A stretch of DNA of 8,294 nucleotides. Origin: Deltaproteobacteria bacterium. GTDB lineage: Bacteria > Desulfobacterota > DSM-4660 > Desulfatiglandales > Desulfatiglandaceae. The translations under genes and the position numbers were made by a program. Below are positions 1-6,752 of this stretch, piece by piece; positions within the stretch are counted from its first letter, which is position 1, and each line of letters begins with the position of its first letter. Location: positions 1-8,294 of the forward strand of contig JAFCZI010000201.1 of the NCBI GenBank assembly GCA_019314425.1. Reading direction: 5' to 3'. A model generated the notes under the pieces. It was given only the letters and a program-made list of their open reading frames with translations. It did not search any database and was not told the origin of the DNA.

Positions 1-1170
1 AACCTTTCCGACTTGCTCCGCTACCAGAACATGCTTTGCCGCTATGACACGAGGGCGTTAAAGTCATTAGACATTTTCTCTGTTCACGGTTTTCCGGTAG
101 GATTGATTCAATGCGAGTCCAATTTCATGGGGATAATGGCGCCGGGTCGCAACATATGTGTGGGCAGCGGCGGATGGGCCAATATTATCGAGAAGTTCAA
201 AAAAGCCAAATCCTATTGTGATCATCCTTTTGAAGTCAGGTTTCAGGGTCGCTCAAAGAGAATTATTCCAATCAACGGAGAATGGATCGGCGACCATTTG
301 AACGGTGATAATTCCACTCCTGCAAGAGTTGTCGATATCTCATGCCAAGACGCTGCGGCCTGCAAACTGCCGGATGCTTCACTTGATGCTGTTTTTACCG
401 ATCCTCCCTATTTTGGCAATGTCCAATACGCGGAGCTCATGGATTTCTGTTATGTCTGGCTCAGAAAGCTTGTGGGTCAAAACGCCGGCGTATTCAAATC
501 CGATTCTACTCGCACACCCAATGAATTGACCGGCAATGTTAACATGGGGCGCGGGATCGATCATTTCACAAAGGGCCTTTCCTCTGTTTTTCAGCGTATG
601 GCCAAAGCGTTAAAGCCCGGATCGCCTCTGGCATTCACCTACCACCACAACAACATCGAAGCGTACTTTCCCATAGCGGTGGCTATCCTTGATGCTGGAT
701 TGACCTGTTCGGCGTCGCTTCCCTGTCCAGCGGAAATGGGCGCATCAATCCACATAAACGGAACCGGTTCATCCATTATTGATACCGTGTTTGTCTGCCG
801 GAAAACCGGAATTATGCAACGGAAGTGGCTGGCGAATTCACCGGATGAAATAGCTCGGATTGTTAACGAAGACTTGGATCAGCTCAGGGCCGGTAATGTT
901 AAGCCAACGCCCGGCGACATCAGATGCGTCACCTATGGGCATTTAATCCGATTAGCAATCTGGTCCCTGCGCCTTGAGTGGGGAAAAACAAAACCGGTAG
1001 CTACGCGCATCGGAAAAGTGGCTGATTGGCTTAAAGGCTTCGGTGGATGGGCCGAAGTTGAAAGGTGCATGGAATACGATGGGGCAGCGATAATGAATGA
1101 TATGCCTTTGTTCGCCGTACACGAAAACGCCGCAGAATATGGAGCTGAATATGCCGACATTTCCTTTTGA
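1..1170 (+). CDS. DUF1156/COG1743-type adenine-specific DNA methylase, C-terminal part (5' end outside window)
   Basis: The frame is open from base 1, and the codons before the first possible start (TTG at 13) already fit the family, giving 'NLSDLLRYQN'. The gene is therefore cut by the window edge, and 389 codons of its C-terminal part are visible. The amino-methyltransferase motif IV, DPPY, is at residues 134-137 of the visible part (bases 400-411), in the context VFTDPPYFGN followed by YAELMDFCYVWLRK. That context is characteristic of large DUF1156-containing N6-adenine or N4-cytosine DNA methylases. The later GSPLAFTYHH segment and the HINGTGSSIIDTVFVCRK strand also fit. No FxGxG-type SAM-binding motif is visible, so it presumably lies in the missing N-terminal part. 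The expected role is modification of host DNA. Genes of this family often sit in defence islands. The 3' end overlaps the nuclease-like gene by 20 bases, suggesting translational coupling. Target sequence and methylated base cannot be read from the protein. Confidence 0.85.
   Translation, partial: NLSDLLRYQNMLCRYDTRALKSLDIFSVHGFPVGLIQCESNFMGIMAPGRNICVGSGGWANIIEKFKKAKSYCDHPFEVRFQGRSKRIIPINGEWIGDHLNGDNSTPARVVDISCQDAAACKLPDASLDAVFTDPPYFGNVQYAELMDFCYVWLRKLVGQNAGVFKSDSTRTPNELTGNVNMGRGIDHFTKGLSSVFQRMAKALKPGSPLAFTYHHNNIEAYFPIAVAILDAGLTCSASLPCPAEMGASIHINGTGSSIIDTVFVCRKTGIMQRKWLANSPDEIARIVNEDLDQLRAGNVKPTPGDIRCVTYGHLIRLAIWSLRLEWGKTKPVATRIGKVADWLKGFGGWAEVERCMEYDGAAIMNDMPLFAVHENAAEYGAEYADISF
1141..1144 (+). 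promoter_or_regulatory. Ribosome binding site deciding the nuclease start
   Basis: GGAG lies 6 bases before ATG 1151, inside the end of the methylase gene. It favours ATG 1151 over the in-frame ATGs at 1139 and 1097, which have no comparable upstream purine tract. Confidence 0.6.
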
Positions 1171-2083
1171 AGTTTCCCTTGATGTCATCCTCCAGGACCC
1201 TGAAAGCTATGTTAATGCTGTCTTCTCATGCCTGGAGTCGGAATTCCTTGTCTTACCCAGGGGGGCTGGCTTTGTCGAATATCCGATCTTCGAGCGCGGG
1301 TACGAAGCGTTGAAGGTTGCAACCGCAGGCTTTTCACAATTTGATCCGAATCAGGTGTTTCCCGTTACGGTCTCTGAGCCGATTGCAATTGTGGTTCTGC
1401 GCTCGATGCTGGGTTTCACGCCACCGGAATGGGGTTACGTCACAACGCAGAAAACCGGTGTATCGGTCACTCAAGGCTTCGTGCGCTCGCTGGACAGAAA
1501 AGTGCGAATGACTCCGGAAAAGGGACTTAACACCAACGGTGTCACTAAAGAGCGGCTCAAAGCGATGGTCCAAACAGCGTGTCAATTACTATCGGCTGGC
1601 GCCCCCAATGTGGACATTGACCAATTGCATCGCTTGGACAAAGCTGATACGAAGCATGGTGCCGAAGGCATCCGGAACCTGTCTATTATAGGCGTTCCCT
1701 ACGCCATGTTGCTGTATGAACGCTTCCTCGGAAGGCCGTTCGCAGGACATCGAGATTCCGTAAGCGAAATTATTGGCGACAGCTTGGAATCCGCAATAGA
1801 AGATGTTCTTTCCAGTGCCGGGGTAAGTTTCCGAAAAACAAAACGGGCCGAACGAATCGAAGGTTTTGATCAGACACCGGATTTCATCATCCCCAGCGAA
1901 TTCAACCCGCAGGTCATTATCGAGGCGAAAATCACCGAGGATGACGGCACGGCCCGCGACAAGGTGACACGAATTCAGCATCTCGGCGAATTGAGCCTTG
2001 CCGGCCGCTCCGAGGATAACCCTAAATATGAGGTTATCGCCTGTATCGGCGGCCGGGGCTTTGGGTCCGCCGGGAAGATATGA
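1151..2083 (+). CDS. PD-(D/E)XK nuclease-like protein, probable restriction partner of the methylase; frame-disrupted near its 3' end
   Basis: Starting at ATG 1151 with its GGAG site, the open frame gives 310 residues. The C-terminal third carries a plausible PD-(D/E)XK nuclease core: TPDFII with Asp244, then IIEAKI with Glu258 and Lys260 (D-x13-E-x-K), preceded by a helix-like ESAIEDVLSSAGVSF stretch and followed by an RDKVTRIQHL helix. The N-terminal 200 residues match no domain I recognise. It directly follows and overlaps a DNA methylase gene, which suggests a restriction enzyme or the nuclease of a defence module; this is inference. The protein ends abruptly as GGRGFGSAGKI. Inserting one G in the GGG at 2063-2065 would instead give GGRGFGVRREDM and continue to 2181, so the natural protein is probably about 343 residues. 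The nuclease motif lies upstream of the break and would still be made. No membrane segment or signal peptide is seen. Confidence 0.75.
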   Translation: MPTFPFEVSLDVILQDPESYVNAVFSCLESEFLVLPRGAGFVEYPIFERGYEALKVATAGFSQFDPNQVFPVTVSEPIAIVVLRSMLGFTPPEWGYVTTQKTGVSVTQGFVRSLDRKVRMTPEKGLNTNGVTKERLKAMVQTACQLLSAGAPNVDIDQLHRLDKADTKHGAEGIRNLSIIGVPYAMLLYERFLGRPFAGHRDSVSEIIGDSLESAIEDVLSSAGVSFRKTKRAERIEGFDQTPDFIIPSEFNPQVIIEAKITEDDGTARDKVTRIQHLGELSLAGRSEDNPKYEVIACIGGRGFGSAGKI

Positions 2084-2181
2084 AGAAGATGATCCTTGCG
2101 ACCAGGGGCAAGGTGTTTACAGCTGATACGTTGAACCGGCTTGTTGATTGCACCCGAATTGGTGAATTTAGGAGTCGATAG
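2065..2181 (+). pseudogene. Out-of-frame C-terminal tail of the nuclease-like gene
   Basis: In the frame one base off the nuclease, codons from GTC 2065 to TAG 2179-2181 read VRREDMKK, then MILATRGKVFTADTLNRL, and end VDCTRIGEFRSR. The segment is rich in charged and aliphatic residues, with a helix-like pattern expected of a real C-terminus. It begins exactly where the nuclease protein degenerates to SAGKI. It has no ribosome binding site of its own, and its frame is closed upstream by TGA 2029-2031, so it is not a separate gene. The simplest reading is a G deletion (GGGG to GGG) at 2063-2065. Confidence 0.65.
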
Positions 2182-2197
2182 CAAGGATGTGAATACG

Positions 2198-2273
2198 GTA
2201 TAACAAGGCAAATCCACTCGGACAGCCTTCGTTGCAGCGCTCCTCAGCCTGCCGGTGATTTGCGACGTTAGCA
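2198..2273 (+). repeat. attC-like imperfect palindrome (integron cassette recombination site)
   Basis: The element starts with an R''-like box GTATAAC (2198-2204) and ends with an R'-like box GTTAGCA (2267-2273). Inside these, GCAAATC (2208-2214) pairs perfectly with GATTTGC (2257-2263). The stem continues with AC/GT, CGG/CCG and CAG/CTG, leaving C2215, T2218 and A2222 unpaired on the 5' arm only. The 3-base AAG and GAC between the outer and inner boxes fit an unpaired central spacer. Bases 2226-2248 form the variable tip. This one-sided bulge pattern and a size of about 76 bases are typical of attC sites, where extrahelical bases set the recombining strand. The outer boxes deviate slightly from RYYYAAC and GTTRRRY. 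A factor-independent terminator is less likely because no T-run follows. Confidence 0.6.
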
Positions 2274-2286
2274 GATAAGGGCTAAC
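2267..2286. repeat. Small inverted repeat GTTAGC-N8-GCTAAC
   Basis: GTTAGC (2267-2272) and GCTAAC (2281-2286) are perfect inverse copies separated by 8 bases. The left arm coincides with the R' box of the attC-like element, and the right arm lies 46 bases before the carA start. It could be an operator-like dyad or chance. No convincing -35/-10 pair is visible in the rest of the gap up to 2331. Confidence 0.35.
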
Positions 2287-2331
2287 CAGACTCAATTGAA
2301 AAACAAAAGGTAATCAGGGAAAAGAATTCAA

Positions 2332-3489
2332 ATGAAAGCAATATTGGCACTGGAAGATGGAACGCTCTTTACGGGTCGGTCCTTTACGGGCCACGGTGAA
2401 ACCGAAGGAGAGGTGGTATTCAACACCAGCATGACCGGCTACCAGGAGATCCTCACCGACCCTTCCTACTGTGGCCAGATGGTCACCATGACCTATCCCC
2501 TTATCGGTAATTACGGGGTCAATGCGGCGGATGTGGAGTCGGATCGCATCCAGGTCAAAGCCCTCCTGGTGAAAGAATACCAACCGTACCCCAGCAACTT
2601 CAGGTCGGAGAAAAGCCTCGGGGATTATCTGACAGAAAATCATATCCCCGGAATTGAGGGGATTGACACCCGGGCGCTGACCCGGCATATTCGTCTTTCC
2701 GGGGCCATGCGGGGGGTGTTGTCCACCCGGGACCTGGATCCGGTCTCGCTGACGCAAAAGGCGAAACAATCGCCCTTGATGACGGGGCGGGACCTGGTTC
2801 AAGAGGTCTCCTGCCGTGAGCCGCTCTTGTGGCGTGATGGCGTTCCAACGCCGATCCGGGGAGGGCTTAATCATTTCGTCTGGCCCGGGAAAAAGGGTTC
2901 TTTTCGCGTCGTGGCCATGGATTTCGGCATTAAATACAACATCCTTCGGTCTCTGGAAGCGCGGGGATGCGAAGTGCTGCTGATTCCGGCAAAGACCGAT
3001 TCAAAGGTTATCGATAACCTGAACCCGGACGGCCTCTTCCTGAGCAACGGTCCGGGAGACCCTGCGGCGGTTGACTACGGGGTGGAGACCATCTATAAAC
3101 AGATTGGCCGACGGCCCATTTTCGGTATCTGCCTGGGTCATCAATTGCTGGGACTGGCCCTGGGGGGCAAATCCTTCAAACTGAAGTTCGGCCACCGGGG
3201 CGGCAATCAGCCCGTCAAAGACCTGAAAACGGGCAAAGTGGAAATTACGTCACAGAACCACGGATTCTGCGTGGATCATAATACGTTAAAAGATCCGGAT
3301 ATTGAAATCAGTCATCTGAACCTCAACGACAATACGCTGGAAGGCATGGTCCACAAAAAACACCCCCTTTTTTCGGTCCAGTATCATCCCGAGGCATCCC
3401 CCGGCCCCCATGACGCCGCGCACCTGTTTGACCGCTTTATTGAAATGATGGACAAGGGTTTAACCCAAAACCTAAAACTCAAAACCTAA
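2332..3489 (+). CDS. carA: Carbamoyl-phosphate synthetase small subunit (glutamine amidotransferase)
   Basis: CarA hydrolyses glutamine and passes ammonia through a tunnel to CarB to make carbamoyl phosphate for pyrimidines and arginine in the cytoplasm. The 385 residues match the usual length of about 380. The N-terminal CarA-specific domain (about 1-150) has FNTSMTGYQEILTDPSY and the GIDTRALTRHIR signature. The class I amidotransferase domain (about 190-375) has SNGPGDP (238-244) and the nucleophile elbow GICLGHQ with catalytic Cys267. His352 and Glu354 of YHPEASPGPHD complete the triad, so the enzyme looks fully active. ATG 2332 fits the family start MKAILALEDG. The AGGGA at 2316-2320 is a somewhat distant ribosome site (11 bases). 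The last dozen residues (DKGLTQNLKLKT) are encoded partly by an A/C-rich repeat and look like a non-conserved tail. carB starts 13 bases after the stop, so the two are surely one operon. Confidence 0.97.
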   Translation: MKAILALEDGTLFTGRSFTGHGETEGEVVFNTSMTGYQEILTDPSYCGQMVTMTYPLIGNYGVNAADVESDRIQVKALLVKEYQPYPSNFRSEKSLGDYLTENHIPGIEGIDTRALTRHIRLSGAMRGVLSTRDLDPVSLTQKAKQSPLMTGRDLVQEVSCREPLLWRDGVPTPIRGGLNHFVWPGKKGSFRVVAMDFGIKYNILRSLEARGCEVLLIPAKTDSKVIDNLNPDGLFLSNGPGDPAAVDYGVETIYKQIGRRPIFGICLGHQLLGLALGGKSFKLKFGHRGGNQPVKDLKTGKVEITSQNHGFCVDHNTLKDPDIEISHLNLNDNTLEGMVHKKHPLFSVQYHPEASPGPHDAAHLFDRFIEMMDKGLTQNLKLKT

Positions 3490-3496
3490 CACCTAA
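3467..3496. repeat. A/C-rich imperfect tandem repeat across the carA stop
   Basis: AAAACCTAAAACTC (3467-3480) is followed directly by the similar AAAACCTAACACCTAA (3481-3496). The repeat codes for the end of CarA, contains its stop codon and fills most of the carA-carB gap. As a result there is no purine-rich ribosome binding site before carB. Confidence 0.5.
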
Positions 3497-3502
3497 TTTA
3501 TT

Positions 3503-5062
3503 ATGCCAAAACGCACCGACATCAAAAAGATTCTCATCATCGGCTCCGGCCCCATCGTCATCGGCCAGGCCTGCGAATTCGATTACTCCGGCACCCAGGC
3601 CTGCAAGGCCCTGATGGAAGAAGGGTTTGAAATTGTTCTCATCAACAGCAACCCGGCCACCATTATGACGGACCCGGAAACGGCCCATCGCACTTATATC
3701 GAGCCCATTACCGCCGAAGTGGTCACCCAAATTATCAAACGGGAGCGGCCCCAGGCCATTCTGCCGACCCTGGGGGGGCAAACCGGGCTCAATACGGCCG
3801 TGGAAGTAGCGGAGTCGGGAATCCTCGAAAAAATGAACGTGGAGATGCTGGGGGCGTCCCTTCCGGTGATTCAGAAGGCGGAAGACCGTGAACTGTTTCG
3901 CAACGCCATGGAAAAGATCGGTCTCAGCGTCGCCGAAAGCGTCATTGTCAGGAACATGGACGAAGCCGGACACGCGGCAAAACAGATCGGGTACCCCGTT
4001 ATGATCCGCGCCAGTTTTACGCTAGGGGGCATCGGCAGTGGTGTGGCCTACAATCGGGAGGAAATGGAAGATATCGCCAGAACCGGATTGGCTGCCAGCA
4101 TGATTTCCGAGGTGATTATGGAAAAATCACTCCTCGGCTGGAAGGAATACGAGCTGGAAGTCATGCGGGATTTCAAGAACAATGTGGTGATTATCTGCTC
4201 CATCGAGAATTTTGACCCCATGGGCGTTCATACGGGCGACAGCATCACCGTGGCCCCGGCCCAGACCCTTTCCGATCGTGAGTACCAGATGATGCGGGAC
4301 GCTTCTCTGGCCATTATTCGGGAGATCGGCGTGGAAACGGGCGGGAGCAACATTCAGTTTGCCATTCATCCGAAGACCGGCGATATGGTAGTGATCGAAA
4401 TGAACCCCCGGGTGTCCCGAAGCTCGGCGCTGGCCTCCAAAGCCACCGGGTTTCCCATCGCCAAGATTGCCGCAAAACTGGCTGTGGGATATACTTTGGA
4501 TGAAATCCAAAACGATATCACCCGGGAGACCTATGCTTCCTTTGAACCCACCATTGATTATTGCGTCGTCAAAATCCCCCGGTGGACCTTTGAGAAATTC
4601 CCGGGGGCCAAAGATTCCCTGACCACCGCCATGAAGTCCGTGGGGGAAACCATGGCCATCGGTCGAACCTTTAAGGAAGCCCTTCAGAAGGCGGTGCGGT
4701 CCCTTGAGATCGGGCGGTTCGGCATGGGGACCGATACCCCCGATTGCACCCTTTCTTCAACTGACGGCCATGCGCTGGAAAGGGGGCTCATTCACCCCAA
4801 CTCCCACCGTCTCTTTTATCTCTATGAGGCGTTCAACCGGGGCATGAGCATCGAGAAAATTCATGAGCTCTCGAACATTGACCCATGGTTTCTGTATCAT
4901 ATCCAGCAGATTCAGGCCTTTGAAAGCCGCTTGATCCAAATGGCACATGAGGGGGACAGGCCCGAACAGTGGGACAAGGATTTCCTGAAACAGGTCAAGG
5001 AATACGGCAAAGGGTGTAACGCCGGTTTACAAGCTGGTGGATACCTGTGCCGCCGAATTTGA
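3503..5062 (+). CDS. carB: Carbamoyl-phosphate synthetase large subunit, N-terminal half (carboxyphosphate domain), frame-disrupted
   Basis: This frame encodes the first half of CarB, which phosphorylates bicarbonate and combines it with ammonia from CarA. Residues 1-400 hold the first ATP-grasp synthetase unit: [19 protein letters not shown] near the start, [11 protein letters not shown] at 170-180, [20 protein letters not shown] at 235-254, and [19 protein letters not shown] at 298-316. ATP-site residues known from E. coli appear at the same numbers: Arg129, Arg169, Glu215, His243, Gln285, Glu299, Asn301 and Arg303. Residues 403-502 are the first part of the oligomerisation domain. After KEYG (ending at 502) the expected family sequence (FSD-type helix) is absent, and the frame runs into 17 unrelated residues, [17 protein letters not shown], before TGA 5060-5062. 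Whole CarB is about 1075 residues, so this is a truncated product. No good Shine-Dalgarno precedes ATG 3503, and translation probably depends on coupling to carA. Confidence 0.93.
   Translation: MPKRTDIKKILIIGSGPIVIGQACEFDYSGTQACKALMEEGFEIVLINSNPATIMTDPETAHRTYIEPITAEVVTQIIKRERPQAILPTLGGQTGLNTAVEVAESGILEKMNVEMLGASLPVIQKAEDRELFRNAMEKIGLSVAESVIVRNMDEAGHAAKQIGYPVMIRASFTLGGIGSGVAYNREEMEDIARTGLAASMISEVIMEKSLLGWKEYELEVMRDFKNNVVIICSIENFDPMGVHTGDSITVAPAQTLSDREYQMMRDASLAIIREIGVETGGSNIQFAIHPKTGDMVVIEMNPRVSRSSALASKATGFPIAKIAAKLAVGYTLDEIQNDITRETYASFEPTIDYCVVKIPRWTFEKFPGAKDSLTTAMKSVGETMAIGRTFKEALQKAVRSLEIGRFGMGTDTPDCTLSSTDGHALERGLIHPNSHRLFYLYEAFNRGMSIEKIHELSNIDPWFLYHIQQIQAFESRLIQMAHEGDRPEQWDKDFLKQVKEYGKGCNAGLQAGGYLCRRI
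5009..5021 (+). other. Junction of the frame break in carB
   Basis: Codons up to GGC 5006-5008 (KEYG) belong to CarB in the first frame, and codons from CCG 5022 ([13 protein letters not shown]) belong to it in another. Only 13 bases lie between them. In E. coli CarB, as I recall it, 27 residues (81 bases) separate the same two points, so about 68 bases are missing. That number is not divisible by three and explains the frame change. The 13 bases read in the second frame give KGVT, which fits the residues usually found just before PVYK. Confidence 0.75.
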
Positions 5063-6713
5063 GGCCTTTACGCCTTACTACTATTCCACTTATGAGCAGG
5101 AAAACGAGATTCGAACGTCCCATAAGCGAAAAGTGGTTATTTTAGGCGGCGGCCCCAACCGCATCGGTCAGGGGATTGAATTTGATTATTGTTGCGTTCA
5201 TGCCTCCATGGCCCTCAGGGAAATGGGCATTGAAAGCATCATGGTCAACAGCAACCCTGAAACCGTCAGCACCGACTATGACACCTCGGACCGGCTTTAT
5301 TTCGAGCCCCTGACCCGGGAAGACGTGCTGCACATTGTGGAGCAGGAAAAACCCGAAGGGGTTATCGTGCAGTTCGGCGGACAAACCCCCCTGAACCTTT
5401 CCGTGCCGCTTTCCGAGGCCGGGGTAACGATCCTCGGCACCAGCCCGGACAGCATTGATCGAGCCGAGGATCGGGAGCGTTTCCAGGTTTTGCTCCAGAA
5501 ACTTCAAATCCTTCAGCCGGAAAACGGTATTGCCGTGAACAAACAGGAGGCCGTTCGGGTGGCGGAAAGAATCGGGTATCCCGTGGTGGTGAGGCCTTCC
5601 TTTGTGCTGGGGGGGCGGGCCATGGAAATCGTCTATGACCGGAAAGACCTGGAATACTATATGGAGACCGCCATCCAGGTCTCTCCCGGTAAACCCATAT
5701 TGATTGACCGGTTTCTGGATAACGCCGTTGAGATTGATGTGGACGCCATTTCCGACGGCCATGACACCATTATCGGCGGCATCATGGAGCATATCGAGGA
5801 AGCAGGTATTCACAGCGGGGACAGCGCCTGCGTGTTGCCCCCCGTTTCGCTGGAACCTGAAATCCTCGAAACAATCATGGACCATACCCGGGCTTTGGCC
5901 AGAGCGCTTTCGGTGGTGGGTCTCATGAACATTCAGTACGCAGTGAAGGACGGGGTCATCTACGTCATCGAGGTCAATCCACGGGCATCGCGGACGGTTC
6001 CCTTCGTGAGCAAGGCCACCGCTGTGCCCCTGGCCAAAATGGCCACCCGGGTGATCATGGGAAACACCCTGAAATCGCTGGGGTTGACCGAGGAAGTGGT
6101 GCCGAAACATGTTTCGGTCAAGGAAGCGGTTTTCCCTTTCAGCCGGTTTCCCGGAGTCGATACCATCCTGGGGCCCGAGATGAAATCCACCGGCGAGGTC
6201 ATGGGCATTGATCGCACCTTCGGGCTGGCCTTCGGAAAATCCCAATTGGCGGCCGGCCAGCGGATTCCCCTGAAAGGCACGGTGTTTATCAGCGTTAAGG
6301 ATGAGGATAAAATGAAGGTTCTGCCCGTGGCCAGGGGTCTCTTCGACTTGGGTTTCAGGATTCTGGCCACCCGGGGCACGTCCCGATTTTTCCTGGAGAA
6401 TGGCGTCGTCAACGAATCCGTCAACAAAGTTCGGGAAGGGCGGCCTCACGTGGTGGACATGATCAAAAACAGCGAGATTCACCTGGTGATCAATACCACC
6501 AGCAGCAAAAAGGCCATCGCCGAATCCTACTCCATTCGCAGAGCATCTTTGACCCGCAATGTCCCTTATACCACGACACTGGCCGGCGCAAAAGCGACCC
6601 TTGCCGCCATCCGGTCCATGACCGACTCCGCCAAAGTGGCGAATGCTGCGACGGCCGGATCGGAAGGGAATATGAAGGTGAGAACCATACAGGAATACCA
6701 CGGGGATTTTTGA
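5037..6713 (+). CDS. carB: Carbamoyl-phosphate synthetase large subunit, C-terminal half (carbamoyl phosphate and allosteric domains)
   Basis: This is the second half of CarB, which phosphorylates carbamate. CarB homology starts upstream of any start codon, at [13 protein letters not shown] from 5022. GTG 5037 is merely the Val codon of VDTCAAEF and has no ribosome binding site. Numbered from GTG, residues 33-400 form the second ATP-grasp unit: [36 protein letters not shown] with Arg186, His259 in GIHSGDSA, and Gln300, Glu312, Asn314 and Arg316 in [10 protein letters not shown]. Residues about 413-558 are the MGS-like allosteric domain, with ATRGT (445-449), Lys464 in [10 protein letters not shown] and TT 487-488 in INTTSS, matching residues that bind UMP and IMP in E. 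coli, so feedback control appears retained. It overlaps the first frame by 26 bases and follows the ~68-base loss. As drawn it is the 3' part of a broken carB. An independently made subunit, as in the split CarB of Aquifex or Methanocaldococcus, is possible but lacks start signals. Confidence 0.92.
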   Translation: MDTCAAEFEAFTPYYYSTYEQENEIRTSHKRKVVILGGGPNRIGQGIEFDYCCVHASMALREMGIESIMVNSNPETVSTDYDTSDRLYFEPLTREDVLHIVEQEKPEGVIVQFGGQTPLNLSVPLSEAGVTILGTSPDSIDRAEDRERFQVLLQKLQILQPENGIAVNKQEAVRVAERIGYPVVVRPSFVLGGRAMEIVYDRKDLEYYMETAIQVSPGKPILIDRFLDNAVEIDVDAISDGHDTIIGGIMEHIEEAGIHSGDSACVLPPVSLEPEILETIMDHTRALARALSVVGLMNIQYAVKDGVIYVIEVNPRASRTVPFVSKATAVPLAKMATRVIMGNTLKSLGLTEEVVPKHVSVKEAVFPFSRFPGVDTILGPEMKSTGEVMGIDRTFGLAFGKSQLAAGQRIPLKGTVFISVKDEDKMKVLPVARGLFDLGFRILATRGTSRFFLENGVVNESVNKVREGRPHVVDMIKNSEIHLVINTTSSKKAIAESYSIRRASLTRNVPYTTTLAGAKATLAAIRSMTDSAKVANAATAGSEGNMKVRTIQEYHGDF

Positions 6714-6726
6714 TTGACAATTGACA
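6713..6726. repeat. Two tandem ATTGACA heptamers between carB and purF
   Basis: ATTGACA at 6713-6719 is repeated exactly at 6720-6726, starting on the last base of the carB stop codon. Each copy contains a TTGACA, but no -10 box stands at a workable distance before purF at 6753, so I read this as a short sequence repeat rather than a promoter. Confidence 0.45.
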
Positions 6727-6742
6727 AATGATCTATGAAGAC

Positions 6743-6746
6743 GGGA
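6743..6746 (+). promoter_or_regulatory. purF ribosome binding site
   Basis: GGGA stands 6 bases before ATG 6753, a normal spacing. It supports this ATG, which also gives the expected short propeptide before the catalytic cysteine. Confidence 0.5.
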
Positions 6747-6752
6747 TGATTA

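Noticed and set aside
1097..1150. Earlier starts for the nuclease gene at ATG 1097 or 1139
   Set aside because: They would lengthen the overlap with the methylase and lack a ribosome site, and the extra residues (ICLCSPYTKTPQN) look like methylase codons read out of frame.
2059..2066. Programmed -1 ribosomal frameshift at CTTTGGGT in the nuclease gene
   Set aside because: The bases do not form a proper X-XXY-YYZ slippery site in the reading frame, and I see no convincing downstream stem-loop or pseudoknot. A base deletion or sequence error is simpler.
2199..2204. TATAAC as a -10 box for carA
   Set aside because: No -35-like sequence lies about 17 bases upstream, and it sits at the outer box of the attC-like palindrome, which explains it better.
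2314..2874. Minus-strand open frame of 186 codons opposite carA
   Set aside because: It is antisense to the conserved N-terminal domain of CarA, and the Arg/Pro/Gly-rich translation shows no family features.
5142..6701. Long minus-strand open frame (519 codons) opposite the second half of carB
   Set aside because: It lies entirely antisense to strongly conserved CarB coding sequence. Its translation is rich in Gly, His and Phe with no recognisable domain, as expected for a shadow frame in a GC-rich gene.
6714..6742. TTGACA hexamers before purF as a promoter
   Set aside because: No TATAAT-like box lies 16-18 bases downstream of either copy. The tandem heptamer explains the hexamers without a promoter.
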